DNA of 64,000 nucleotides, taken from positions 1,908,669 through 1,972,668 of the forward strand of contig LR746276.1 of the NCBI GenBank assembly GCA_902729315.2, written 5' to 3'. A program made the position numbers and the translations under genes. Below, one piece after another: positions 11,630-22,951 of the stretch; the stretch's first letter is position 1; every line of letters starts with the position of its first letter. This DNA comes from Spirodela intermedia. Lineage: Eukaryota > Streptophyta > Magnoliopsida > Alismatales > Araceae. The notes beneath the pieces were generated by a model. That model searched no databases, was not told the DNA's origin, and saw only the letters and a list, made by a program, of their open reading frames with translations.

Positions 11630-13490
11630 TATTGTAACCAGGACAGATTTCCCTCTAAGGTGTTCTTCAGGCGGTGGTCAAGATTCAAAGGGATAGCTGG
11701 AACTGAGAGGACCAACACCTCCAGAGAAAGCCTATCAAAGGCAACATCCGTGCCTCTAAGGTTTCTACTACCAAGATACGGGCCAGAATCTTGGATGCCC
11801 ATGCTTGACAAAGGACTGCCAAAGGCATCTGAACTGGAAGTTGGTCTATGAGAATCTATGGCGCCTGAAAAAGCGTCAAGCGATGGTGCAGTCAACATGA
11901 GGGGCAGCCCCCTCTATGAGGCACCCCACTAGCGAGGCCTCCTTGGAAACCAAGGGTAATGGAGTCCTCACTGGTGGGTGGGTCTCTGTGGCAATGGAAA
12001 CGGATAGGACCCTCCAATCAGAGGCCTAGGGTGGCAAAGAAACCACCAACTCTGAGGTGAGAAACCACTGCCGCCAATGAGCTGGGATCATGGAGACGGG
12101 AGCATATTTCATCCTCGTGGAACATACTTGAAAACTGGTGGGGCCCTCCTTCCACCAGAACCCATGCCAGGCCCATGGACAACTTGGGTGCCAGAGAAAC
12201 CATCACTCTGATGTGGGAAACCACGACCACCAATAGGCGGGAGAATATTTGATCCTCGAGGAACATACTTGAAAACTGGAGGGCCCCTCCTTCTGCCAGA
12301 ACCAATGCCAGGCCCATGAGACACCCTGCTTGTCTAAGCATGCTGCCACTGGGCGGCGTTCCTATGCACCTCCTCAATCTTCTTCGGCCCCTCTACCTTC
12401 CTCCTCTGCTGCCACTTGTTCTTCCTGAGATCGATCGCATCCCTCAGAAGGAATCTCACTCTGGACGATAGTTTCTGGTTGGTCGACAGCTTCGCCATCA
12501 TCTCAAAATATGCGTCCATGTGGTCCTTCGCCTTGGGATGGTCGATGATCTCTCCTATCGTGCTCATCAGCTTGCACAAGGCCTCTATATCTTCCTCATC
12601 CGGGCTCTGATACTGACCCAGCAGCTTCTTTATGCACTCATGCATGATCCTCTCGGTGAGCATCTTCTTCTTGTACAGCTCACCAATCAAGCGAATGTTC
12701 CCTAGCATTCTTCTGCGAGCTTGGACCCTCTTCTCCTCCCTTTCCTCTGCCGATCGTCTGGTCTCACCATCTACGTCCCTGCTAGCTTCATCCTGCTCCC
12801 TTTCTCCTCTTTCGAATTCCTCCTGGCACTTGTTGAGGAGAAGCCTCTTGAAGGTAATCTTCTCATTGTCCTCACAGAAATCAGGCAACTCACTGGCTAG
12901 ATGATAACAAAAGTTTGCAAACATCTCACAGAATTTGGGCCCCATCAAAGCCTGGTCAAAGATCTGTAATACGACACTAGTGAGAGTGCCTGCATTATCG
13001 ATGTTGACTTCCTTAACCTGTCGAAGCAATCGGTAAAAGTTCTGAGGGGTCAACTTATTGAGAATTCCTCTCAGTTGCCTCTGCTTCGCATGTTCGTCAT
13101 CGAACACCTTACCCACTTCGTAGCTCTTCTTTGTCAGAACCCTCAGCATCCCAGTGCGCCGCTGCCGCCTGTCAGAATCGGAATTGACCCCTGAAATCCC
13201 ACCCGGAGTAGCATTTAGCTGCCCGATAGGATGTCTAGAGGCACCGTGCCCGACTTGCCCAAAGTGGAAGCTTCCAACATCGCCCCGAAGGACACGTCCA
13301 GAAGGACGGTATGGTGCAGAGCCCCTCGTCCTCTTGTCATCATCCAGATTGCTGGAAGGTCGACAGTCCTGAATAGAAACGGAAGGCCGATCCATGGTCC
13401 TTCCAGGGTTTGGAAAAGGTTCCCGGTCGTGGATGTGGGAAGTACCTGGCTGCCCGATCACCGCGACATCAGAGATCAATTCATTGTTCC
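11630..13490 (-). pseudogene. Intronless eIF4G-like retrocopy with MIF4G domain
   Basis: An uninterrupted minus-strand ORF runs from ATG 13479 to TAG 12334 (381 aa). Residues about 110-362 are a near full MIF4G domain of plant eIF4G (LNKLTPQNF, ARRRMLGNIRLIGELYKKK, NKWQQRRKVEGPKKIEEVH). eIF4G is the cap-complex scaffold, and MIF4G binds eIF4A and RNA. The TAG comes where family members read AAQ.RQAQ-SR-S (CAG to TAG), and the same frame continues beyond it with family-like sequence (SHGPGIGSGRRRGPPVF). Further eIF4G C-terminal fragments follow (VPLPQRPT, then DSITLG; a YLGSR.LRGTD segment near 11740). No intron interrupts more than 1.1 kb of coding sequence, which suggests a retrocopy. The C-terminal MA3 region is not recognisable. 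Alternatively the 381-aa ORF could be expressed as a short MIF4G-only protein. Confidence 0.7.
12051..12325 (-). repeat. Internal tandem duplication in the eIF4G-like sequence
   Basis: Two ~141-147 bp units lie side by side. 'gaacatacttgaaaactgg' occurs at 12120 and 12261, and 'aaccac/tcactctgag/tgtg' at about 12051 and 12198. On the coding strand this doubles a segment reading HGPG.GSG then PPVFKYVPRG. It lies downstream of the in-frame stop. Confidence 0.75.
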
Positions 13491-14489
13491 CTGAACGCCA
13501 ACAAAAAATCTCAGAGATACACCCTGGAATGAAGGAAGAAGGAGAAAGGAGGAGGAAGAAGGAGATCCCTAACAGCAGATCGACGGCGCATCACCTCTCA
13601 CTCGGCGCAGAGGCGGTTGGTTGAGAATGTTGGACGAAAATGAGGACGAGGAGAAGGAAGAGGGCGGCGAAGAGGCGGAACCGGAGCTTCCAAGTCGGCC
13701 GGCCGTTCTCAGATCCGTCTCGTTCTTCTCCGCCCGGGACTGATCAAGGGACATGAATCCCGACCTCGTCTGATGTCTGGAAAAATCCAAACTAATCAGC
13801 GAAAACCAACGCCGATCCTGTCAAACCAGCCAAATCGACAACCAAAAACAGGGGAATGCCATTAAAATGGGAGAAGACCTCCCGCCGAACACAGACCAAA
13901 CCGGTAACATAGCACCTTTCCCTTCACAGTACCTCACGGGAGGAGAAAGGTCGGAAGACCCGCCTACCTGCAAGTGGCGCGGTTGGGGCAAAGCAGACGC
14001 AGACGAGATTAGGGTCTGTGTTCCCGAAGGCGGAGAAAAGATCGGCTGGAACACTCCCCGAGGGATACAGAAAGCCGACGATAGAGAGGAGGAAGATGCT
14101 AAGGACAGAGAATATGTGCGTTTGTGCGTGAGAGAGAGATATAGAGAGAGAGATAGCAGTGGAATATGGAGAGGTACTCGTTGAGAGGTTAAGAGAGAAT
14201 CCTACTCACATACTGTAGTCAACGTCTCTGTAGCACCCGGATTTTGACTTGGACGTACAATTATGGCAGACTGACTAATATCGATCCGATTGTCACTCAG
14301 ATCCGTACCAAATTTGGCAAATAATCTTGATTTTAAAATAAGTCTTCTTCTCAGATCCGTACCAAATATGCTAGTAAACTAACAGTCTTCTCCCCTCCAA
14401 AAACAGACTCCACGTCTTTCGCCTCCCGCCACGCGGGCGGTCATAACCGCCTCCCTCTTTCTCGCACCTTCAAACTTCCTCACTCTCTC
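13491..14489. other. Intergenic region between eIF4G-like sequence and cupin copy 2
   Basis: The first ~600 bp (13491-14110) have ordinary base composition and several short open frames in both directions, none of which I recognise. They would be the leader or promoter of the eIF4G-like ORF. From about 14270 the sequence becomes homologous to the left edge of the window (CGTACC.AA.....GCAAATAATC and TTTTAAAATAA are shared with positions 30-75), marking the promoter side of the duplicated cupin block. Confidence 0.55.
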
Positions 14490-14496
14490 TATATAA
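14490..14496 (+). promoter_or_regulatory. TATA box of cupin copy 2
   Basis: TATATAA at the position equivalent to that of copy 1, about 76 bp upstream of the ATG at 14572. The leader is shorter because the CT tract is contracted. Confidence 0.6.
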
Positions 14497-14571
14497 CTGG
14501 CTCCCCTCAACCTCGCTACCCTCCCCCTCTCTCTCTCTTTTCTCTCTGTTTCTGTTTGTTTGATTGTGGCG

Positions 14572-15923
14572 ATGGAGGTCGAGATCTCGCCTAAGGAGTC
14601 GAGGAAGGCGTACGGCGGGGAAGGTGGAGAGTACTATGCCTGGTCCGCCGGCGATCTGCCGATGCTGGCGGTGGCGGAGAAGGGGGCGGCGAAGCTCGTG
14701 CTTGGTGGGCGGGGCCTCGCCATACCGAGCTACTCGGACTCCGCGAAGATCGCCTACGTCCTCGAAGGTCAGTCAGTGAATGATCTGTACCTGTTCTCGC
14801 AGGGAGGCGAATCACTCCGGTGATCGCCGCCGCCGCAGGCGGTGGGATATTCGGCAGGTTGATCACCGATCCGTTCTCTGATGATGGTGCTGTGCGAAGC
14901 AGGAAGCGGCAGGGCCGGAATCGTGCTGCCGGAGGCGAGTGAGAGAGTGGTGGCGATCAGGAAGGGCGACGCCATCGCGCTCCCCTTCGGCGCCGTCGCG
15001 TGGTGGTTCAACGACTCCAGCGAGGCCGATCTCACGGTCCTCTTCCTCGGCGACACCTCCAAGGCTCACAAGCGCGGCGAGTTCACCGACTTCCAGCTCA
15101 CCGGCGCCAGCGGAATCTTCACCGGCTTCACGGCCGAGTTCGCCGGCAGAGCCTTCGACCTCTCGGAGCAGGAGGCCTCCAGGCTCGTCCGGAGCCAGCC
15201 CTCCGGCGGCATCGTCAAGCTCAAAGAGGGTTTCCAGATCCCCGAGCCCTCGGAGATGGATCGAGAGGGCCTCGTCCTCAACTGCGAGGAGGCCCCCCTC
15301 GACGTGGACGTCGAGAGAGGTGGCCGCGTGGTGGTGGTCTCTAGCCAGAACCTCCCCCTGGTAGGGGACTGCGGCTTCGGCGGCGACCTCGTGAAGCTCA
15401 ACGGCGGCGCCATGTGCTCCCCGGGCTTCTCCTGCGACTCCGCCTTCCAGGTGACGTACATCACCAAGGGGAGCGGCAGAGTTCAGGTGGTGGGGATCGA
15501 AGGCAAGCGGGTCCTCGAGACGGCGGTGAAGGCCGGCTCCCTCTTCATCGTCCCCAGGTTCTTCGTGGTCTCCAAGATTGCAGACGCCGGCGGGATGCAG
15601 TGGTTCTCAATAGTCACCACCCCCAAGTAAGCTAAACCCTACCTTCTCCTCGCCGCCATTTCAGTAGACCTCCATTGATTGCTCTTTTACTGATATCCCA
15701 CCTCATCTTCTTCTTCGTCTCTCGTCTCTCTCTGCTCAGCCCCGTGTTCACTCACCTCGCCGGGAAGACCTCCGTCTGGAAGGCTCTGTCGCCGCAGGTC
15801 CTGAAGGCCTCCTTCAACGTCTCTCCAGAAACCGAGGAGCTCTTCAGGTCCAAGAGGACCTCTGACTCCATTTTCTTCCCTCCCCCCCAGCTAACTGCAA
15901 CCCCCTCCGCAGAGACCGAATAA
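14572..15923 (+). CDS. Two-domain cupin, cytosolic 11S-globulin/glutelin-like protein (copy 2)
   Basis: Same three-exon structure as copy 1: 14572-14767, 14903-15626 and 15740-15923, giving 367 aa. The coding regions differ from copy 1 at six bases plus one indel, and both introns look identical. Five of the six substitutions change an amino acid (Arg to Gly, Met to Ile, Asp to Asn, Gln to Lys, Ala to Ser). One extra C in the poly-C run near 15888 shifts the frame just before the normal stop. The usual FFPPPS end becomes FFPPPQ followed by ten extra residues, stopping at 15923. Function as for copy 1: a soluble bicupin without signal peptide or Asn-Gly site. The tail change is unlikely to destroy the fold but is not family-typical. 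Confidence 0.88.
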
Positions 15924-16224
15924 GACAGCGTAACGTGAGGGAATGAATAAACTTATGGCGCGGCTTTTAGGTTTTTTCATGGGAGTTGACCTGCCTCTTC
16001 TTGGTTATATTTCTCTCTCTCCTCTTTTTTCTGCTTGCTCCGCCGCCTTTTCCTTCGCATTAATTAATCTCACTGCTTTTGACCCAGACTCATCACATCC
16101 AGTTCTGTCATGGATCAAAAAAACAACGGTCATTTTATCTCAATTAAAAAGATAAAACGCACGATCGATATCCTGTACAAGAAGATCCGATCGCAGATTC
16201 TGTGAGGCGTAGAATTCTCGCTCC

Positions 16225-19200
16225 TCAGAAGGCGTATGCGTTGACCGAGTCCGACTCCTTGGGGTGGTACAGAATCCGCTTGAACACGCCCTTGAACCGA
16301 TCGTGCCCGGCCATCTCCTTCAAGACCTTATCCTCCTCCTCTTCCTCGCCGTCGCCGGAGCTGCTCCGATCAGCCTCCGGCGAGAAGACCAGCCGGGATA
16401 GGCGGTCCTTCTCCACCTGCCGCAGGTACTTGTCCCCCTCCCTCGATCCGGCGGTGATCAGATGGTACACGTAGACCACCCTCTCCTGCCCCAGCCGGTG
16501 GGCCCGGCTGACCGCCTGCCGCTCCACAGCGGGGTTCCACACCACGTCAAGGAGCACCACCCTCGAGGCCCCGGTGAGGCTAATCCCCTCCGAGCACGCC
16601 CTCGTAGACGCCAGCAGCAGCCTCGCCGAGCTCTCCTCGTTGTTGAACCTCTCGATCACCGCCTGACGGTGACCCGACCCCATCTTCCCGTCCATCCTCA
16701 GCACCTCCTTCCCCTCCTTCCACCCGAATATCGCCGCCATCTGCCTCATGATCAGCTGCAGGGGCTCCAGGTACTGCGCGAAGACCAGCACCCTCTCCCC
16801 CACCGCCCCGCACAGCCGCACGAGCTCCGCTACGAACCTCGTCTTCACTCCCTCCCCTGGGTCCAGTCCTCCGTCCCCCTCCGCCACCAGCGACGGGTGC
16901 ACCGCCGCCAGCGCGCCACGGTACTCCGCCGCGAAGCTGGAGGCGCCGCGGCCCCCCTCCTCCTCCGCCGCTCTCATGGCCTCCCGTTGCGCCGGCGGGG
17001 GGTCGAGCACCACGAGGCAATCCCGCAGTCCCGGTAGGCTCTTCAGGCTGCCGCTGCCGCCGTGGACGTGGACGAAGGGCCGCATCATCGAGCGGAGCTG
17101 CTCCAGCGCCTCGCCGGAGATGGCGACGTCGCTGGTCAGCGCCGCCCACCGGTCGCCGGAGAAGAAGGGGCGGACCAGGCGGAGGGTGTTGTAGAGCTCG
17201 CCGAAGTTGTTCTGAAACGGCGTGCCGGAGAGGATCACCCGCCGCCGCGTCTCCACCAACCGCAGCGCCTGCCACAAGCGGCTCTGGTCGTTCCTCGCCG
17301 TGTGGCCCTCGTCCAGAACCAGCAAACTCGGCCTCTGAAGCAGGAGCTTCCCCCATCGCCCGCCCCCGGCGAGCTTCGCGAACAGGCAGTAGCTGACCAG
17401 GAGGACGCCGCCGCCGCCGCTGGCCCACCGGTCGAGCGCCTCCCGGCGGCCGGAGAGGGGGGCCTCGTTGAGGAGATGAACGGGGATGTTGACCTTCCAT
17501 TTCTGGAACTCCATGCTCCAGGTGAGCAGCATCCCACGGGGGGCTATCACCACGGGGCGGCTCTCTGGGAACACGCGCAGGAAGCTGTGGAGGAAGACGA
17601 TGGCGAGCCGGGTCTTCCCCGTGCCCGGCGCGTGGGAGATCATGCAGCCCCCCGAGGCGCCGCCGTCGCCGGAGACGGTGGCGGTGGCGGAGTCGTTCTT
17701 CTTCACACTCTCGAGGGAGAGGTCGCCGGCCATGTTCCGCCACAGGAACTCGAAGGCTTCTTGCTGATGAGCGTACAGCGTTGACTTCACTCCGGGGATG
17801 ACGTCCCATACGGTGGCCCCCTCCGGGTTGACTTCGAATCCTGGGGGGCTCCTACTCCCGAGGAAGTCATCCGGCAGCGGCGGCGGGCGGTTCTCTCTTC
17901 TGACGCCCATGATGGGTTGACCAGATGGTCCTCCACTGCGGCGGTCAGCGGCCTAAAAGCGGAAATAATATTAAAAGAAGAAGAAGTGGGCAATCATGAT
18001 CCCCGGCGACGGAGAACTGAGCCAGCGGTCGTGATTTACCAGAGATGGAAGGATGTATTTGATCTCCAGCTTCACGTCGGGGCATTGACTGCATCTGATT
18101 CCAATCTGCTCGTCGAGAATAAGTTGGTGCCCGCCCCCGTTACAGAGGGGGAAAGGGTGGCCCCTCCCCCCCTCAGGCTCCTCCGCCTCTTTATGCTCAT
18201 TCTAAGAAGATCAAGAACACATGATGCCAGTTGAAGCCAAGCCCACCAAAAGTAAATTAAATATATAATAAAAAAATAAAAAATAAAATAAAAAAGAAGA
18301 AGAAGAAGGAACATGATTGCCTTCACTGACATCAAGATGAGAATTATAAAGTCGTGAAACCTATCCAAAAAAAGGAAATTTAGGGTATATAATATAAGAA
18401 ATGAACCTTTTTCTCTCGTCTGGTCTCCTTCTTTGACCATGGGGAACAGCTATGATCCTGGTCGTTAAGGTTTCAGAAGACCCAATCACGTCATTTATTC
18501 ATTAATTTCGACGTGAAATTATTCTAAAATGTCTCATCATAAGTCAACTATGGGATTTCTTTCCAATTATCGGGTCCAATACCCTGTTGAAGTATTGCGT
18601 TGACCGGAGCAATGCATTGACGAAGAGGGACATTTAAACACAGTATCTTTATTCCATCCTACTGGAAAGTGTTTCTCTTACTGGACAAATATGGGTTTAT
18701 GCCAACTGATGTCGGCAGATATAATCCAAACAGTCCAAAAATGCCCATCCTCTGGCCCATTTGGAAACGAATAGATGAGAGCTAGATACGAGGGAAAGAA
18801 ATAACAAAATCAAGAACTATGGCTATCTGATTCATATCGGGATCAAAGTGTCAGCTTTCCAATTGCCTGATCCAAGGGAGGAGCCCGACTTGGCAAAAAA
18901 GAAAATGAAATAAAGGGTTATATTAAAAAGTTTATTAAGAAAGTACATATAAAGAGAGGGAATTGGATTCACTAATGGTATAAAAGCGATCCAATCTTGG
19001 TAAGATTTTTAAACAGACCTCAATCTTCAATAAATATCCCAACACCCTGTCTAAAACATTTTCGGGGAATGAACAGAGGTGGAAGCGTGGAGGCTGCGGA
19101 AGGTGTGTGAGTTGTAGACTGGAAGAGGCACGTGGTAGCAGCTCAACTGATCAGCAGAAATTGGCAAAAAAGCCAAATCATCTTGTTTTCTCTTCTATTT

Positions 19201-21193
19201 TTTTTATCCTCATGCTCCACCCTCCGCTAGAGAACAGCATTTTCCATAGTCATCCCTTTATAACAGCACTGTTGTTCGAATACCACAGATTTGAGTAAGA
19301 TATCAGGCCAGAACAACCAGACAGTGGTCAAATCCCCACAGAATTGGCAGATTTCATGTTGCTTCAGCTCGAATCGGATGTCTCGACGGACTTATTCAAC
19401 TTTTAAAAAATCTTTTCTGGAAAAGGTTGATTAGAATCGATTCGAAGCACCATTGGGTATCTGGGCCCTTGAATGTGAAAGTGTTTTATTCCAAACCAAA
19501 ATCCCTCTTCTAACCAGCTTTGTGGAGGCCATGCAGACGATCAGAAAATATGCCATATATAGTGCATTTAAACTTCATTCGAGAAGCCTTATCTAATCGA
19601 GCTTTACAACTCAAAATCCCCTATTTTATCTGTTCCATTTTATAAACAGGTGGAAAAAGGAAAAAAATGCAAAGGTCAAAAAAGAGCATGAAGCATGAAT
19701 AAATCGTCTTTCCTTCTCAAGCTCACTCATGGACTCAGACCATGAAACCTCTAAAGAAAAAGCAACGAAGTACCAGAGTAGAAAGACAGACAAGCGAGGG
19801 AGATCTTTTTCCTGAATTGACCTGACTCTGGAGATTCTCTATAGGGGCGTACCTTGTAGGGGCTGTAGGAGCCAATATCGTTTGAATGCAGAACAAAATC
19901 AAATTCAGCCCATAGCTCATCCAATTTCCTTTCATACTCGGGCTTCTCAGCCGGCTCCAAGTTGTCATCTCCAAAAGAGAATATTAAAGGGAGGGACTCA
20001 TTATTCTTGGTAGTAGGATGACCGTGCGGAAATGTCCCAGTTTCTGGCAATAACTCGTCCAGGAGGTTGCCCACGTTTCCCCGGAGGGAATCACCTTTTA
20101 GCGTCTGCTCACGCTTCCTCTTTTTGGATTTGCCGAAACGAAGATCCTGCGGCTTGGTTGCAGGGGACGTTTTTATTGGGACTGTTGTTGCTTTCCCTTG
20201 AACACGACCCTCAGCATCTAATACATTTGATCTTGCTGACTTACCCAGGGTTCTCCTGCCACTATCTTCGTTTTTTTCACCATCAGTCTCAGACGATGAT
20301 GACGATGACAAATGTGATGAAAAACTCGGAAATGTTTTCTCACCATCTGAATCGTCTATTTCTACGTACACCATATCTGGACTCTCCAACTTTTTGAAAT
20401 AAACAGAGTAATCAAACGCCTTGCACTTGTCCCCAAAAAGTTTTGATCTCGTCCTCATCGCTACGCAGTTTTTCATCACATGACCGGAATGCCACATACC
20501 TTTTGCTGAACCTGAACAAGTATTTGGCTTGCTCATCCGTCTGCTAGGATTGGTTTCAGCATCTGCACTCCTATCAACAATGGGCTTTTCAAAGACAGGA
20601 ACCCCTTCTCCTGGAGGAGGAGACTCCAGACAGGCGTCATCAGATTGTAATCTCGACCTTTTCGCATTAGCCTCGAAGAGAAAGCTTCTTCCTGATTCAA
20701 ACACATCTTTGGCCGCGCCAACATTTATGAGCACACAATCATCCGAAGAGACGCAGTGGGATTCATCAGAATTATGATCAGAAACCACCCTGCAAGAGGA
20801 AGACGCCGCCCCGCTATCCTCGACAGATCGATCCGCAACATGGACGATCCAAGTAGTATTCGACCTGTCATCATCGGATAGCTCGAGGCTTGTACCCTCG
20901 CCGGTAATCTTGACAGAACCCCAGCGACACAGTGAAGCAGTATTCGGCCGATCGTCTCTCTTCCTCAAGCCTTCCGAGACCGATGACGACGAGACGCCGG
21001 CTGGAAGAAGAACGAGATGGTTCTGAGATAACATCCTCGACCTGGTTCTCGCTGCCACCGGCGTGGACCTGCCGTCCGATCCCTCGCTCTCTCGCCGGCG
21101 GTTGCTCTCGCTCGCCGCCGGCGCTGCCGCTATTGCACCGGCAAGGGCACAGCGCCTTCTCGTCCTCGCCACCACGCTCCGTCTCCTCTGCAT
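16225..21193 (-). CDS. SNF2 chromatin remodeler, CLASSY (CLSY3/4-like)
   Basis: Three phase-0 exons: 21193-19853, 18201-18040 and 17952-16225, giving 1076 aa. CLASSY proteins recruit Pol IV for siRNA production in RNA-directed DNA methylation. Residues 1-447 are a disordered Ser/acidic N-terminus ending with the CLSY-typical EKPEYERKLDELWAEFDF. Exon 2 holds a Cys/His ribbon (LCNGGGHQLILDEQIGIRCSQC; C467, H472, C484, C487). Exon 3 is the ATPase: HAPGTGKT (GTGKT about 611-615), VLDEGH (715-718), SGTPFQNNFGELYNTL, and QAVSRAHRLGQ (about 980-990). The start is the first ATG after the (CT)n leader, at 21193. The 1651-bp intron 1 could make automated pipelines call two genes. A CLSY1/2 assignment is less likely from length and N-terminal sequence. 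Confidence 0.88.
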
Positions 21194-21221
21194 CGCCGGA
21201 AGACGTGGAGACGGAAACCAC

Positions 21222-21223
<2 letters not shown>

Positions 21224-21272
<49 letters not shown>
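21224..21272 (-). repeat. (CT)n microsatellite in CLASSY leader
   Basis: A GA tract on the plus strand, CT on the gene strand, 31 bp upstream of the CLASSY ATG. An open frame runs through it but would encode only Ser-Leu repeats, so it is read as untranslated leader. Confidence 0.75.
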
Positions 21273-21273
<1 letters not shown>

Positions 21274-21484
21274 GAGTCCCCTCGTAGCCTTGGAGGAAAA
21301 TCCCGCCAAAACGCTCATGCAATCGTGCGCCATCCGATTGAACCCGCACGTGTGTAAATAAGCTGGGAATATTATTATTCGCATGCATTCCCAATAACAT
21401 CAGTTGATCAACAAAATTGTTCCGTAGGAACACCAGAAACCCGTTATACGTCTCCTTGAATATATGTTCCTTGCAGGGCTGAGA

Positions 21485-21582
21485 TGGGCCAATCTGCAGC
21501 CCAAGCCGTAAAATTGGGCCTCAAAGTTTGAATATGACTTCATTAGGCCCATTTATAAACGGCCCATTTATTCTATGGCCCA
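21485..21582. promoter_or_regulatory. Cluster of site II (TGGGCC/GGCCCA) elements
   Basis: Five TGGGCC or GGCCCA motifs occur within 98 bp (21485, 21515, 21546, 21561, 21577). They lie about 300-390 bp upstream of the CLASSY ATG and in the shared interval with the divergent kinase gene. Such clusters are known TCP-factor targets in promoters of growth-associated plant genes; the assignment to CLASSY is inferred from distance. Confidence 0.55.
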
Positions 21583-21778
21583 TTAAAACCGTGGGGCCCG
21601 CTGAGAGTCAGAGAGTCAGCATCAGCATTAATCTTAAAAAGGGGGATTTTTTCTAAAAAAATAGCTAGAACAGATAATTATTGGAAGATTGCACCCTTGA
21701 CGTGGACTGCCTCGATGACGTCTCTCGTCCTCGTTCTAGCTTCCTGCGCAAGTAACTCTTCTTCTTTTCCCCGATCTC

Positions 21779-21862
21779 CCTCTCTCTCTCTCTCTCTATC
21801 TCTCTCCTCTCTACCTCTACCTCTACCTCTACCTCTACCTCTACCTCTCTCTCTCTCTCTAT
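21779..21862 (+). repeat. Compound CT / CTACCT repeat
   Basis: A (CT)n tract, then about six copies of the hexamer CTACCT, then CT again. It lies in the interval between the divergent CLASSY and kinase genes. A 205-aa open frame crossing it is low complexity and not believed. Confidence 0.75.
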
Positions 21863-22140
21863 TTCTCTGCCTTTTTCTCTCTCCATCTTCATTGTCCCCC
21901 ATCGCCATCTGTCGGCCTGTCGCCTCTGGTCGTGAAATCAGCTCCGGCAATAAAAGCTGGAAGCGAAAGGCGATTGAGGGAAAGCCAGAGCCTCATGGGG
22001 CAGCTGCGAGCAATCAATGCGGAGAAGAAGACGGAAGAAGGAGAATAGGGTTATGTCGTTTTGGGGGCGAGTACTCAGGCGGTGGTGGACGAGTTCAATA
22101 CCCGTCCATCGGTCGACCGTCGACCGCCGCCGAAGAAGAC

Positions 22141-22171
<31 letters not shown>

Positions 22172-22364
22172 GAATAATTTTCTCCTCTGAAAATTTATGG
22201 CAGATTTTGGAGTTTGACTCGGCAGGGGACCAGAAGTCAATGGAGGTTTTCTCCCAAATTAGCCGAAGTTGGACGATGGAATCGGCCAATGAGAAGGACG
22301 AACCTGTTATTTAGTCAAAGTACGACTGAAGCGATGGTAACAAGAACCCACTGTTCCGTACACA

Positions 22365-22400
22365 AGAGAGAGATATAGAGAGAGATAGAGAGAGATATAT

Positions 22401-22432
<32 letters not shown>
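22365..22432 (+). repeat. GA / GATA-type microsatellite upstream of the kinase
   Basis: A run of GAGAGATA units passes into pure (GA)n. A shorter (GA)n occurs at 22141-22166. Both precede the RLCK start at 22952 and may lie in its long leader or promoter. Confidence 0.75.
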
Positions 22433-22437
<5 letters not shown>

Positions 22438-22951
22438 TGAGGTGGGGAAGGGTTTCATGGTTGTTGTCTTTTGAGGCACGCATCCTGCGGAAGAGACGAG
22501 GAAAACTTGAAAGCTGTCCCCTTTTCGGGGATACGGTCTTCCTAGAGGCACCGCGGTCTTGTATTTTTTCTATCTTCTGCTTCGCCACCGTTGCTCAGAT
22601 TTATTCCCTTCAAACGCCAATTTCTGCTTGCCGTAGACATTTTGTTCAGGTCTTCCACTCCATGCTTCTTCCCTCTTTCTATTTCCGGCGGTTTCATCTG
22701 ATCTCTCGGTGAATCTCTCAGATTCTCGCGGTTTCGGCAGGAATTTCATCCCCCCACGCCTGTTGCTGCTCCATTTTCCCTTTCCACCTGATCTTCTTCC
22801 CTCCGATCCTAAAATCTCCCGGTCTGTCTCTCGCCCTTTCTGCTCCGTTTTCCTCGTTGTGGCCTGATGGGAAGAGAAGAACTGGCTCTTCAGAGTCACG
22901 GAATCTGAAGGTCGCACTTCGCCTTTCATCTGATCTGCCGTGAAATCAGTC

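Larger units (their letters stand above)
14270..16530. repeat. Segmental duplicate of 1-2390 (cupin plus CLASSY 3' end)
   Basis: This interval aligns with the window start at a constant offset of 14230 through the cupin gene. Promoter flanks (14270-14520) and the 3' flank plus CLASSY tail (about 15990-16530) are clearly diverged with indels. The stretch from about 14535 to 15950 is nearly identical to about 305-1720. The other copy lacks everything of CLASSY upstream of its last ~100 codons. Confidence 0.9.

Noticed and set aside
16580-17809. 409-codon minus-strand frame and a 240-codon plus-strand frame (17062-17784) over the CLASSY ATPase exon
   Set aside because: They are shadows of a GC-rich coding exon; only the CLASSY frame carries helicase motifs.
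21194-21433. N-terminal extension of the CLASSY frame to an ATG at 21433
   Set aside because: The extension passes through a (CT)n tract encoding only Ser-Leu repeats and has no family resemblance; the ATG at 21193 after the tract is preferred.
21697-22314. 205-codon plus-strand open frame
   Set aside because: Largely CT, CTACCT and GA microsatellite translation, no domain, and located in the interval between two divergent promoters.
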